The notes under the pieces are model-generated. The model saw only the letters and a list, made by a program, of their open reading frames with translations, had not been told where the DNA came from and ran no database searches. Source: Gaeumannomyces sp. JS-464 (taxonomy: Eukaryota; Ascomycota; Sordariomycetes; Magnaporthales; Magnaporthaceae). From it: DNA of 64,000 bases. A program made the translations under genes and the position numbers. This document shows, piece after piece, positions 33,644 to 44,544 of the stretch (position 1 is its first letter; the number at the start of each line of letters is the position of its first letter). The stretch covers positions 7,254,001 to 7,318,000 of the forward strand of contig NGZR01000003.1 in NCBI GenBank assembly GCA_002197995.1, read 5' to 3'.

Positions 33644-35819
33644 TTTCGCGGCGGGTACCAGTGTTGGCTCTGTCTAACTTGAGCCAGTGGGCAGAGAGGC
33701 GGATGGTGGTCGGCTAGCTAGTCTGGTTGACGCTCTATACTTCAAGGTAGGCCACTCATTAGCAACTAGTTGGGTTTGCAGTATACACTGCCAACACGTT
33801 ATCTCACGATCGCCATCGAAAGAGCGTACAGGGGCCGGGCTTGAGGTTAACGGACTAGCAGTCGAGCGAGGATGACCCAGGCGAACAGGTCCTCAACGTG
33901 ACGACGATGCCCAAGGCCGGGCATCAGGCGGAAGAAAACTGGTTGAGGGCTCAAAGAAGATCACGACCAACTTCGGGGCCTAGTAGTCAAAGAGGGGTGG
34001 GAAGGAGAAACGCAGAGCAGCAGAGAGACTGACGGCATATCAACAGACGGTGGAGACGCCTGCAAGGAAGTAACGGCGATCTTCGAAACTCTACAGTATA
34101 TACCTCCAGGGATATATGGATGACATGTGCTCCGAGTCTCCTATCCTGTGTTTCTTTCCCGGGACTTTCGATCCCCCAGCCTTGAAAGACTGGGCTTGCG
34201 AACACCGGCCGAAGCTTGGAGCATAAAGTTGGGGATCCAACGGGGATGGACCCGGAGTCCTGATTCGAGCCAGTACGCGCGGGAAGGTTCGGCTCGTTAT
34301 CCCAAAATGCTCGCGATCTAACGTGGAACGGTGGCGGGCTAACTGGTTTTGCGTGGCAGCCACAAAAGCGCCGCAAAGGAAGTCAAAAGGAAGAACCTCG
34401 TGGTGGAAAAAGACCAGTTTGATACGGTCCCGCCGTTGTTACATAGTTTTAGCTGCGTCTTCCGCAGAGTATCCGGGCGAGTGTCTATATTTGACACGCC
34501 CCTTGCACCGGCACTTGGTACGAACTGTGGCCATTGCGGTCCCATCTTGTTTGCCTGCTGGGAATCAAGCAGGAAGCCAAAACAGGTCACGGTGGGTAGA
34601 GTGGCGTCCAAAGCATGGAGGCTCCCTGCAGCCTTGCGAGGAGGCGCCACATTGGACGGATGAGCCAAGGCTGGAATGCAAAACGGGAGGATTCAGTGAC
34701 GGTGGGAAATTAAAAACGACATGAGATAAAATGTGGAAGTGTGGCGGCGGAGGACTTTTTACCTCTTGTTGAGTCGAGGCGTCACTGCCAGCGAAGTAGA
34801 TGAATAAGTGGCTCAAGGGAACCCGTAGGTCGCCCATTTTGCTGAAAGTACATTCAGGCATAGGGGGAAAGCAAATGGTCAACTCCGAGACGGACGCCCC
34901 GCTGGCAAAGGTGAAGGAACATGCCATGATCAGACGGTAACTAACTCGTGGATTGGGCCGAAGTCTGCATCTGCGCAAGGAGGAGGCCGCGTGGAAGTGA
35001 CGGTCTCGGCCAGAAACGGAGATAACTAGAAGTAGATGTATATACTGTGACTGTTCTAGGACAACATTATATCCCCACCCCAAATATACCATAGACAGTA
35101 CATGGATCCATAAAGGATCTCCGTCGTCAATTCTAGAAACAAGAACGTTCTGCCGAGCAGGGCCAGCAGGGGTCATCGTTGAGGAATATAGGCAGACGTG
35201 AGCTAACCTACCAGAGTAGCCTGGGCCTCGATCGTTACGTCTGTGCGGTGTGTCGTGTCGGTGGTGCTTGGCGTTGCTTGTTTTTTGCTCCGGGCGCAAA
35301 GCGCTCGTAGGCTGCCTCTCGTACCTGCATATGCCGTCCGAGGGTCATGCCATTGGAGAGCAGGAGGGTCCGTGGTATTTTATTTATGTATGTGCATAAC
35401 ATCTCCTGCAGTTGCAGGCAGGTGAGGATATGAAAGCTTGGTTGACCTGAAGAGTAGGCGGCTCGACATGACTGTCTCGACGAGTCCTGCCTGGGACATA
35501 ATCTAGATGGATATAAAAAGAAGGAGCTCGACGTCAGCGCCTGACTCGAGCAACGGAGGAACTGCTAGACTGCCTCTAGGAAAGTTCCGCTCGGGTCACG
35601 ATGCAGGTGCTTTCAGATATATTTTTTTCGTTTATTTTTACTTCCTTTCTCAAGAATCTGCCGGTTGAGCGGCTCGATCGAGCAATCCCCTTCTTCTATT
35701 TACAGTTCCACCTCGGCCTCGCACTCTCTGCGCGCCGTCTGGGTATCCCAAATGATATGCTGTGATGGCTGGCTGTTGATGCATTGCTAGTATATACACA
35801 CACACGCGCGGCCTCGTTC
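33644..35819. other. Intergenic region upstream of the GT90 gene
   Basis: About 2.2 kb with patchy composition, less GC-rich than the genes from about 34300 to 35650. No frame has recognisable protein character and no RNA gene was identified. Confidence 0.4.
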
Positions 35820-36966
35820 TCACTTGGACAGGTCCTCCCCCCACACCTTCTTGGCTATCTCGACCTCGAGGCGGACCTTGGCCCACTGCTGCTCCTCGGT
35901 CAGGTCGTTGCCCTCGACGGTAGAGCTGAAGCCGCACTGGTGCGATAGGCACAGCTGGTCGAGGCCGCGCGGGCAGTGGCTCGCGGCCTCGTTGAGGCGG
36001 CGCACGATTTCAGCCTCGTCGTCGAGCCCGGCCTTCTTGCTGCTCATGACGCCCAGCACGACCGTCTTGTCGGTGGGCAGGTGGCGCAGAGGCGAGAAGT
36101 CGCCGGAGCGGGGGTCGTCAAACTCGAGGAAGTAGACGTCGACGTTGAGCTTCTTGAGTAGCACCTCGGCCACGGGCTCGTAGCCGCCCTGGGCGAACCA
36201 CTGGGAGCGGTAGTTGCCGCGGCACAGGTGGATGCCGATGACCATGTCCCCGGGCCGCTCGGCGATGGCGCGGTTGATGAGGTCGGCGTACTGCTCGGCC
36301 AGGGCGTTGGGGTCGCCGTGGCGGGCGGCGGCCTCGCTGCGCATGCCCGGGTCGCACAGGTAGGCCAGGTTGGTGTCGTCGAGCTACAGGAAGCGGCAGC
36401 CGGCGTCGTACAGGTCGCGGATCTCGGCGCGGTAGACGGCGACGAGGTCGTCGAAGAAGGGCTCCAGGGTCGGGTAGGCGTCCTTGTCGATGGCGTCGCG
36501 GCCGCCGCGGAAGTGGACCATGGTCGGGCTGGGGATGCAGACCTTTGTGGTGACAGCGGCCTTCTTGTCGGCCGGGATCTGGGCCTCGAGGTGGTTGAAG
36601 TTCGTCGACCTGGACGGGCCGCGGGTGGCCCAGCTTGCCGACCACGGCCAGCTTGGGCGGGGTGACGCCGTGCGTGGTGACGTTGGTCGAGGGCATGTTG
36701 CCGTCGGTGATGTGGGCGACGCCGTCGAGCTTGACGAGGAAGTCGATGTGGAACCAGGCGCGCCGGTACTCGCCGTCGGTGATGGCGCGCAGGCCGTTGG
36801 CGATCTGGGACCGCGCCACCTCGGCGATGTGCCTGTCCTCGACCTCGCGCAGCTGCTCGCGCGTCATCTCGCCTTTGGACGCCGCCTCGCGCGCCGCCAG
36901 CACCTCCTTGGGGCGGAGGAACGACCCGACCTGGTCGGCGCGGTAGACGCCGCGGGGGAGAGGCAT
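35820..36966 (-). pseudogene. MetE-like (cobalamin-independent methionine synthase C-terminal family) protein, broken by one frameshift and one nonsense codon
   Basis: About 381 codons from ATG 36966 (MPLPRGVYRADQVGSFLRPK) to the stop at 35820. The family is indicated by RADQVGSFLRP, AITDGEYRRAWFHIDFL, LDDTNLAYLCDPG, IGIHLCRGNYRSQWFAQGGY, VYFLEFDDPRSGDFSPLR, VLGVMSSKKAGLDD and LDQLCLSHQCGFSST. Such single-domain relatives of MetE carry the zinc ligands (the Cys in CRGNY and in HQCGF among them) and are presumed methyltransferases acting on thiols or Met-like substrates; the substrate here is unknown. Breaks: an extra base at about 36600 (frame changes between VQVDE and FNHLEAQIPA), and TAG at 36386-36384 where the family has Gln (RFL-stop-LDDTNLA), a CAG-to-TAG change in a CpA context, which is the RIP preference. 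Whether it is dead in the organism depends on read support. Confidence 0.72.
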
Positions 36967-37040
36967 GTTGGGCTGTGGCGTAGGGCTGGAGGGAGGAGGT
37001 GGGTAGGTGGTTGTGCTTGTTTCTGCCGAGCGACGTCACC

Positions 37041-37156
<116 letters not shown>

Positions 37157-38150
37157 AGTACAATGTTCACTTGAGCTTGAAGAACAGAAAGCAGATGATA
37201 GCCAAGGAGGGCGCAGAGGCGGGTGGCGGGTAAATAGGGCTGCTTTTTTCTGGTCTCGCTGCCCCTTTCCCCTCCCCTCCTCGTGGCCCCTCACTCACAC
37301 CTGGTCCCGCTTCATCACATCGGCCCAGACATGCCCCAACCAGGACAGGATGGCACATCTCTGTGGCCCGCATCTGCGGCCCCCATCCGCCTGACCCCGG
37401 CCACGTTGCTCGGCGAACGTCGGCAGCGCCGACCCGGCCGCGCGGGTGACGCACGGCATTGCATGTCAAGTGCGAGGACGGCTGAGGGAACTGAGGGGTT
37501 GGCGGTGGAGGCCATGCCAGGCTCAGGGGTTGGGTCGCCGCTGGTTGGCTGGTTGGGTTCGGGGCCTAGCTGAGGCTTCGACGCCCCCATGCAGCGGCGT
37601 GGCACGCCCCCAGCAAGACCCTGCTGCCACTCTTTACCCGCTCTGTGCAGATCGGCAGATGGCATTTGGTTTGGCGACGGCTGCCGATGTCATGGGAAAA
37701 CCAGATCCCGGAATGGCAGCCCTCACTGGATTGCTTTTCGGCTGCACAACCCCAATTCAGCTGGTTCCAACTGAGTTCTTGACGAGGAATGCAAGGCTGG
37801 ACTGGTGCCAATTGAGTTCTGTCTGCGTCGCCACCTCAAGGCGGTCGAAGAAAGGACTCAATTGGCGCCATCGAGCGACCAAACTGCCAGATCTCGGCCG
37901 AGGTTGCCATGGACAAACACGCCAACTGCCGAAGAAACCGTCTCTGGAAGATCCATGTCCAAACTTGCGTCAGAGCCCCAGTTTTAGACGACGGGTGGTG
38001 GGCGGTGAGGGATTCATGGCGGCAGAATCCCCGCCGGCAAAAAAAATATTCAGTGCTTCAATCTGGCGCAGGATGAGTCTCGGCAAGCCGCAACCCCGAC
38101 CTCCTCCTCGATCCATGTCCTACGCCAGCCGCCGCTAGCGACGCAGGTCG
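37157..38150. other. Intergenic region between divergent MetE-like and mtTFB-like genes
   Basis: About 1 kb beyond the AG microsatellite. No gene is visible. The bases just ahead of the ATG at 38151 are CG-rich (CGCTAGCGACGCAGGTCG). Confidence 0.4.
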
Positions 38151-40246
38151 ATGCTTTCTGTTGCTCGCCATGTCCGGACCGTCGTCTCCGGTCCCGCGGG
38201 GCTCCGATTTCCGCTGCGACGCCTCCGCTGGGCGTCGACCACGAATGACAGCATTGAGCCTGGCCTAGAGGCCAAGCTTGACGAGGATGGCGTCGCCAGC
38301 AGCAAGGAGAAGAAAGAACACATCTACATCCCCGGCACGCCGCTGGCCGAGAAGCTGGTGGCCACGGGCGTCTACGACAAACGGCGCCGCGCCTTCGCTT
38401 CTGACGACGAGAAGCTCGCCAAGTGGGACATGACCAGGGACGAGAGGAGGGCTGAGAGGCAGAAGAGGGCTGCCAGCACGGCGCCCAAGGTCGACAGGAG
38501 GACAAAGGCCTACAAGCTGCAGATGGCCAAGGAGGGCAAGGACCCCAAGGCGCTGCGCGTCAAGGCCGACAGCGCGCGCGTCAACATCGTCAGCGAGAAG
38601 CTCTGCGCCGACGTGATCAGGTACATGGCGCCCTCGCTGGAGCGCCACAAGGGCTGTGACATCATCGACCTCTACCCCGGCGCCGGCCTCTTCAGCACCG
38701 CCCTCTCCGACTTCCTGCAGCCGCGCTCCCACATCCTGATGGAGCCCGACCACGTCGCCTACAACCCGTTCCTGCAGCCCCTGCTCGACCGCCCTGGCAC
38801 CGTCCTCGTGCCCGAGTCGGGCGTCGTCTGGTCCAAGCTCAGCCGCATCCTAACCCCCGAGTTCCTGCCTCACCAAGTCCCCCGCCAGCGCGACGCCCCG
38901 CCCGAGCGCAACGACACCCTCCTCGTCACCGCCAACATCAACTTCTTCCCCAAGAAGAAGCTCGGCCAGTTCGCCTCACTGGCGAACCTGCTGCTGTACC
39001 AGTTCATCCAGTCCATCGCCGCCGGCTCGCTCTTCCAAAAGTACGGGCTCGTGCGCATGCTTCTCTGGTGCGGCATCGACGAGAAGCGCACCCTACTGCC
39101 CCGAACTCTGCAGCGCCGTAAGCGCACCGCCATCGACGGCGAGCTCGCTGCAGAGTACATCCACGAGATCGCCTCGTACGACGAGGGCATCACCCGCACC
39201 GATGGCATCTTCTGCAGAGACAACTTCATCGACCTGTCCGTGGGCTACAAGACCCTCCAACGCATGCGTGCCGCCGGCATCGACATGCCCCCTGGCAGGG
39301 AGACGGACCTGATGCGTACCGTGCGCACCATGGAGGCTGCCGGAATCGCCTTCCCTGAGCCCGGCCAGAACCCTGTTCGTATTCTCCGCAGCCACGTTGA
39401 CGAGCTGAACCAGATCCAAGCAGGCGACCTCGCGTTAGCCAGCAAGGACGAGACAAGAACCGTGTCAAAGACCTGAAGAGCAGGACGAACTGGGACACCC
39501 GTCGCGCCGAGCAGGTCCACTCCCTGCTGGTCGAGCGCGACGCCATCTCGCAGCTCCGCGCCGCCGCGGCGAAACGCAGGGCCGAATGCGAGGTGGCGGA
39601 CGTCAGCACCAAGGCTGCCAAGGACAGGCGGGCGAAGGACCTAGAAGGTCTCGATAAGGAGGATCAGGAGCTGGTCGCTCGGGAGCTCGCCTGGAACGAC
39701 AGGGTGAACGAGCTCGACCACCTCCTTCACGATTTCTTCCGCCTCGTGCGCGACAACCTACGGCTCGTGACCCAGGACCCGCCCGTGCTGCACTGGGACC
39801 GGCGCGCGCTCGAGCCCCTGGCGGTAGACAAGTCCGAGTTCTTCCCCAACGTGCCGGGCTCGCTACTAGACGTGCAGCCGAAGGTGATGCACCACCGCCT
39901 GCGCGAGATGGGCCCCAACTCGTCGCACGCGGCCGAGGAGTTCGAGCTGATGATGTCCATGCTCCTCCGCGTGGGCTACAGCCAGCCCGTCGACGACGCC
40001 ATGCGCACCATCTGGCACGGCGCCGCCGAGGGCGTCATACCCAACTGTCCGAGCCTGCGCGACCCGGAGAGGGCCGGCAGCGGCCTGGCCGGGCTGGGCG
40101 CCAAGAACGACGCCCTCTGCCCCCGCGTCCTTAATGGGGAACAGTGGATGGAGCTGCTCGAGGCCTGGATGAAGTGGCCGTTCCGGCCCTCGTACGAACA
40201 GCTCATTGGCGCTGCGGAATCCGGCGGCGATGCCGAGGAGGACTGA
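38151..40246 (+). CDS. Mitochondrial transcription factor B-like / rRNA adenine dimethyltransferase-fold protein, split by one frameshift
   Basis: A frame of 441 codons from 38151 stops at 39476, but the protein clearly continues in another frame from about 39455 to 40246; joined, it is about 697 residues. The start MLSVARHVRTVVSGPAGLRF with Arg-rich, acid-free sequence is a typical mitochondrial presequence. The methyltransferase fold is seen in VNIVSEKLCADVIRYM, the SAM-site DIIDLYPGAGLFS (about residue 166) and TANINFFPKKK (about residue 262), as in Mtf1/mtTFB proteins that help the mitochondrial RNA polymerase open promoters. The break lies near 39453: GACGAG AC AAGAAC lacks one base, and the next codons give KNRVKDLKSRTNW. 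The C-terminal part is helical and charged, ending SGGDAEED. I am confident of the fold; transcription factor rather than methylase is inferred from length and layout. Confidence 0.75.
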
Positions 40247-40682
40247 GCAGGCCCGGAGTGAGCTGGGATGATGTATAAACACGCACCCCATGTACAAACA
40301 ATGATCTATATACCCCCTCTACTTTTTGTTCTTGTATCATATCCGTTTTCTAGGCCATGACAAGTCGTTTTGTGTTCCAGGTCGGGACAGCCAGCCGCCC
40401 TTTGTGCCTCTGCTGAGCTTGCGCATTTGAGGTCCCCCGCACTTTCATGCTGCATGCTATGACATCATTCTCATTGGCGAACAGCGGATATCATATACTT
40501 GTGCGGGCTAAAAGCGCCACGCACTCGATTGGCCCTTTAGGGGGGAGAGAGAGTATATTTAACGTCAGCAAGTCGGGATTTACCAGTCCCTGCCTCCCAA
40601 GGGGCATATGACGTGCTAGCGCTACCTAAGCTTAACACTAGGCTACATGTTGCTATCGAGGCGGCTAACAAATTAAACCATA
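40247..40682. other. Right edge of the gene-rich part, downstream of the mtTFB-like gene
   Basis: No gene. Composition falls toward AT from here. This is the 3' flank of the mtTFB-like gene and the last ordinary sequence before the repeat island. Confidence 0.4.
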
Positions 40683-40694
40683 GGGCAGGCCAGC

Positions 40695-40739
<45 letters not shown>

Positions 40740-40746
40740 CCTGCCC
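40683..40746. repeat. 40-A run enclosed by a 9-bp inverted repeat
   Basis: GGGCAGGCC at 40683-40691 and its reverse complement GGCCTGCCC at 40738-40746 flank an A-run at 40696-40735. The arms could form a hairpin with an A-rich loop. The A-run is the longest of several in the window and lies at the boundary with the repeat island, so it may mark an old retroposon 3' end. Confidence 0.8.
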
Positions 40747-41500
40747 AAGGCACACGGAGTTCGGGCCGCGTTCCGGCGCTCCTTGTTGGTGAGCGGGCAA
40801 TCGGCAGTAGGGCGAATAAACGCCAGGGCGCCTTAGGCGCAGCGGGCGGCGCAATAAGCGCCGCGGGTGGTAGAGAAACGCGATCGGCCGGCAAAGTGCC
40901 GGAATAAAGTAAAGGTCGGGTTTGGGCGGAAGGGCCGCAATGGTCCCCCCCGGGCCCGGCCGAGAAAGAAAAGTTCGGGGGCTGGAGGGCCTGATTCCAA
41001 CCCGGTGTGCTCCTTGTGTGTTTATCGCGTGTTAACGATACGCTGCGCGGTTTGCCAGCGTGGTGTACGGCGTTTCGTACAATTTCACGGTTGGCAAACA
41101 AAGCCGCGCGAAGACCTAAGCCAATCTTGCGCGTGCGTGCTTAGGCAAAAGCCTAAGCAGGCCAATCTTGCGCCGTGCGTATCGTAGGTGCGGTCGACCG
41201 AGGAGGAGTCGCGTGAATGGTAGGGACGAGGAGTCCCGAAGATGGCGGGGGACGGCGGCGGCCGGGCCGGCTATTCGTCCAATGTGTTCTAACTGCTTGC
41301 CGGCCTGCAGTCTTCTTGTGCATTTCGAAATCGTTTCGGCTCGGTGCGCGAGGCGAAAGCGAAAAGGAAGTCGAAGGGCGGTCAGCCTGGTGATGCGCGG
41401 AGGTTGGAGCAATCCGATTGTCGAAGGTTTCGGCGCGCGCGAGGCGCGCCCTGGGCTGTGAGGGGTGCAGGCCTTCCCATCAGCTGGCAATAGGCACCCC
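40747..41500. other. GC-rich transition segment, unrecognised
   Basis: Still GC-rich, but with no gene-like frame. It contains two near-copies of AGCCAATCTTGCGCGTGCGT-like sequence near 41121 and 41161, the first inside an imperfect CCTAAG..CTTAGG inverted pair. It may be the little-mutated end of a repeat. I could not assign it. Confidence 0.35.
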
Positions 41501-42915
41501 GAACCTTTGCCAGCCTACTTTTTCTGCACTTTTAGCCCAGTTGCGTCGTCGTCGTCGTTGTTGAAAGGACGCCGGCGAACGCGGGCAAAACAGAGCCAAT
41601 TGGCTTGTTAGCGCCCACATAGCGTTTCCGACTTATTTTGGTGGGACCAGTACCAAAAATGGCCGGGCTTCCTTAACGGCCACTAACAGTGGGTCCGTTA
41701 GGAAGAATTTTTCGGGGGAAGGTGATTAGCCTTTTAGGGATAGAGTGCGGCACGGCAATTTGTCGTTTTCCCCGCAACTTGTCGTTTTTTTGCAACATAA
41801 TTCCCCATAGAAATTAGCGGTGAATTAATATACTTTTAATTATGCGAGTTCCTTATTTAACTGTATAAAATAAGGGCTATTTTTAACGCTTAAAGCTTAT
41901 TCGTGTAAATTAAAAGAAATGCATTTGGCAGTAAATTAATTAAAAATGAAGCTATTTAAGCTAAAGCGGGATTAATTAAATCGTTTAAATTAGCCTTTTC
42001 GTTTTAATTATCGCGATTAGCAGCATTTAACGCGGAAGTAACGCTTTTTTTTTTTAGTATTTATGCTTTTTAAAAAGGATATTTCGTAGTTTTTTGCCGT
42101 ATATTTGCCTGGAAAAGAAATCCCCAAAGCGTAATTTAAGCCGTACTTATTTCGCTAAAAAAACCGCATTACCTTTTAAACCGTGCTTTCGTTTCGTGCC
42201 GTAAAACGCCACGGCGTGTAAAAGGAAAGCGTTTTGGCAAATTGCCAAGTAGGAGGGAAAGCCACGTCGTTTTTTTCCTTATTAAATTATAAGCGGGTAA
42301 AAAGCAAAGCCTTTTTTTGCAAAGCATGGAACTAATCGTTACGCTTCCGGCGCTGTTACTAGTATTTGTTAAAAAGGGTAGCTTTATTAGCGAAGGCATT
42401 TTTTTAAAAGCGCATAAGGTCGGCAATTTCCTTACGCCTCGCTTTTTTTAATTACAAACGCGCTTTTAACTGTTTAAAACGCGTACTTTCCTATTGCTTA
42501 TATTTTCGCAATTAACGTTTAAATATTTTTAACTTTATTTTAAAAATTTTGCTTTGTAAACGCCGGTATTCCTTTCGTTTAGCAGCGAAACGGTAACCTT
42601 TATTATTAATCGCTCGTAAACGCGCGTTATTAATAAATATTAGCCTAATTTTAATAATTAACTTGTTTAAAAAGGCTCGTTATTTGCGTTTAATTTAGGT
42701 TTGCTCGCGGTAGCGTGTTACGACCAGCATATAAGCTTTTAAAACAGCAAGGTAAAAAAGGGCCTTAAAATAGTGCTTTCGCCCCACCCCGGTTACGTAA
42801 ACCAAAAAAGATTTATAAATTTATAATAAAGTAATAAATTTAAAAAGGATTTGTAGATTTGTAATAAAGCAACAAATTTAAAAGGGATTTGTGGATTTGT
42901 AGCAAAGCTATAAAT
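41501..42915. other. AT-rich, RIP-like degraded sequence, no identified element
   Basis: Composition turns abruptly AT-rich, with long runs of A and T, scattered CG and TA, and hardly any open frame. This is the pattern left by RIP. An 85-codon minus-strand frame at 42169-42426 has no recognisable family. It is probably part of the repeat into which the LTR element at 42921 inserted. Confidence 0.5.
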
Positions 42916-42920
42916 TTAAC
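42810..42920. repeat. Three tandem copies of a roughly 37-bp AT-rich unit
   Basis: Three degenerate copies of a unit of the form GGATTTGTRGATTTGTAATA plus about 17 more bases follow each other, the last ending at 42920. The copies differ mainly by transitions. The array abuts the LTR at 42921, and its final TTAAC forms the left target duplication of that element. Confidence 0.7.
42916..42920. repeat. Target site duplication TTAAC, left copy
   Basis: Directly abuts the TG end of the left LTR. The same five bases follow the right LTR at 59582-59586. Confidence 0.8.
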
Positions 42921-43092
42921 TGTAATAGGTTGGCCTAAGGGAAATCGTTGTAAGGAGCCAAAAGGTGGGATAAATCAACTACCAAAGGAAGGAATTTAGC
43001 TAACAAGATCCTTAAGGCCTGTCGGGAGCTATATACAAGTTACAAGGCCAAGCTTTAATGCTAAGGTAGGGCCACAGCCCTAACCTATAACA
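42921..43092 (-). repeat. LTR of the gag-only retrotransposon (3' LTR in element orientation)
   Basis: 172 bp, TG..CA ends. It aligns end to end without gaps to the split right LTR; the differences I could see are transitions. It is less AT-shifted than its partner. Confidence 0.87.
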
Positions 43093-43106
43093 TACCCTCC
43101 TTCCTC
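43093..43106 (-). other. Polypurine tract of the LTR element
   Basis: On the minus strand GAGGAAGGAGGGTA lies immediately before the TGTTATAGG start of the 3' LTR, the place where plus-strand DNA synthesis of LTR elements is primed. Confidence 0.7.
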
Positions 43107-43559
43107 GGGTCGGGTCCGGTATTAGTCCGGGTCCCTAGGGCTTCCGGAGGCCGCGCATCCTGTGCACAAGCGGAAAACCCCCGCTTTTGTTACCCCTTTT
43201 GTATGCCCAAGGCCCCGAGCCAAAGTCGGAAAGGATTAAGCCCTTATAAAGCCAGCGAGGGCAATAACAATAGGAATAGCTATAAGCCGCTAAACCAGCG
43301 CTTGTAACCCTGTACCACCAAGCACTTGGCCCACCAGCGCATTGCTAGCGCGCTGGGCCCCTTGCCTAGCCCTTGCAACTTGTGGGCGGTTGCCAAGGCG
43401 CTCACACTCCGGCGGGGTACCGGGGCTTCCAGCCTTTCACAGCGCCGAGGCGATGCCCCTCTTGTGGCGCGTTCCGACCCCGCCACCGATCCGTTAGGGT
43501 TAACGGGACCCCCCAACCTTTAGCCCGCCACGGGCCCGGCCCGGGTCCGTCCCTCTCCC

Positions 43560-44340
43560 TCCCTCCCTTTGGCCCGCGTGCGTAACATCGCCGTCACGCC
43601 TCCGCCTCGCCGTTCCCTAGCTGCTTTGTAAAAACAAAGGCAATAACAGTACTTTTGCCACCACGCTAAAGGCAATCCCTTTTGTAGTGCCCTGGCTTTT
43701 TGCAATGAAAACAGGTGCCAGGACCATAAGTTCTAGCCGCCCCGATATTTATAGCATTTAGCCCTAGGTCCGGCACCCCTCCGGGTTTTTCTGCAGCCTT
43801 TTGTCCTTGTGCGCTTTCGAAAACCCCTTTAAAGCCCCGAAGGAGATCCAAAAAGGCCTGCAGGTCCTTTGGCCACTTTGCCTCCAAATCGAGTTTGCGC
43901 TGTAGGGCCGGCGACACCCCGGCAGCGAGCAGTGCAATTAGGGCCCCTGGGGACCAATCTTTTGCACCCGCAGCGTACCTCTCTCTATCCCAACGCGCCA
44001 AAAACTCTGCCAAAGGCTTTTTCCCTTAGCGCATCGTTACTAATGCCAGTGCGGCCCTTTTTGCTTTGCGTATATCTCGAAGGTCGGCTTCGACTTGGGC
44101 CAAAAATTCGGTGGCCCCAGGGCTTTCGGCGCCTGCTTGCACGTACCCGAGGTACTGCACCTTATAGGAGCCCAAGCGTGAATATACGTAAAAGAATTGG
44201 GCTTATTGGCCCCCGATCGCTGGCCCGTCGACGGCCATTTTTATTCGCATTTCCACCAGCCAGGGCTCGAGCCCGGCCCTTAACGTTAACTTTGGTGGGT
44301 GCGGCAATTGCTGGCGTGCGTTTAATATCGACGAAGTAAG
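43560..44340 (-). pseudogene. gag (capsid/nucleocapsid) of the LTR retrotransposon, with in-frame stops
   Basis: Read on the minus strand, the frame runs from about 44340 (ELTSSIL, then PHPPKL) through AQFFYVYSRLGSYKVQYLGY, TEFLAQVEADLRDIRKAKRA, KKPLAEFLARWDRERYAAGA and LQAFLDLL to a zinc knuckle CFHCKKPGHYKRDC (CX2CX4HX4C) at about 43715-43674. This is the layout of fungal Gag proteins. It binds and packages the element RNA. At least two TAA stops break it: one at about 44027-44025 (just before GKKPLAEF) and one near 44202, both explicable as CAA-to-TAA changes. The gene is otherwise much less mutated than the LINEs beside it, and the knuckle residues are intact. No pol follows within the LTRs. 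Confidence 0.82.
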
Positions 44341-44394
44341 TTCGGTTATTTTAGGCCCGGTGCGCGTAGTAAAACCAAAATGGAATTAATTTAA

Positions 44395-44544
44395 TGTAAT
44401 AGGCTAGCCTAAAAAAGATCGTTATAAAAAGCTAAAAAGTGGGATAAATTAACTATTAAAAAAAGGAATTTAGCTAACAGGATTTTCAAAGCTTGTCGGG
44501 AGCTATATACAAATTATAAAGCTAAGTTTTAATATTAAAATAAA
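44395..44544 (-). repeat. Right LTR (5' LTR), first 150 bp
   Basis: Matches the left LTR from its TGTAATAGG end up to the LINE insertion point; the last 15 bases (44530-44544, TAATATTAAAATAAA) are the LINE target duplication. Many G-to-A differences from the left LTR are visible, for example CTAAGGG against CTAAAAA. Confidence 0.85.

Noticed and set aside
34565..35299. 244-codon minus-strand frame
   Set aside because: Sits in AT-richer intergenic sequence; no recognisable family, and composition is unlike neighbouring proteins.
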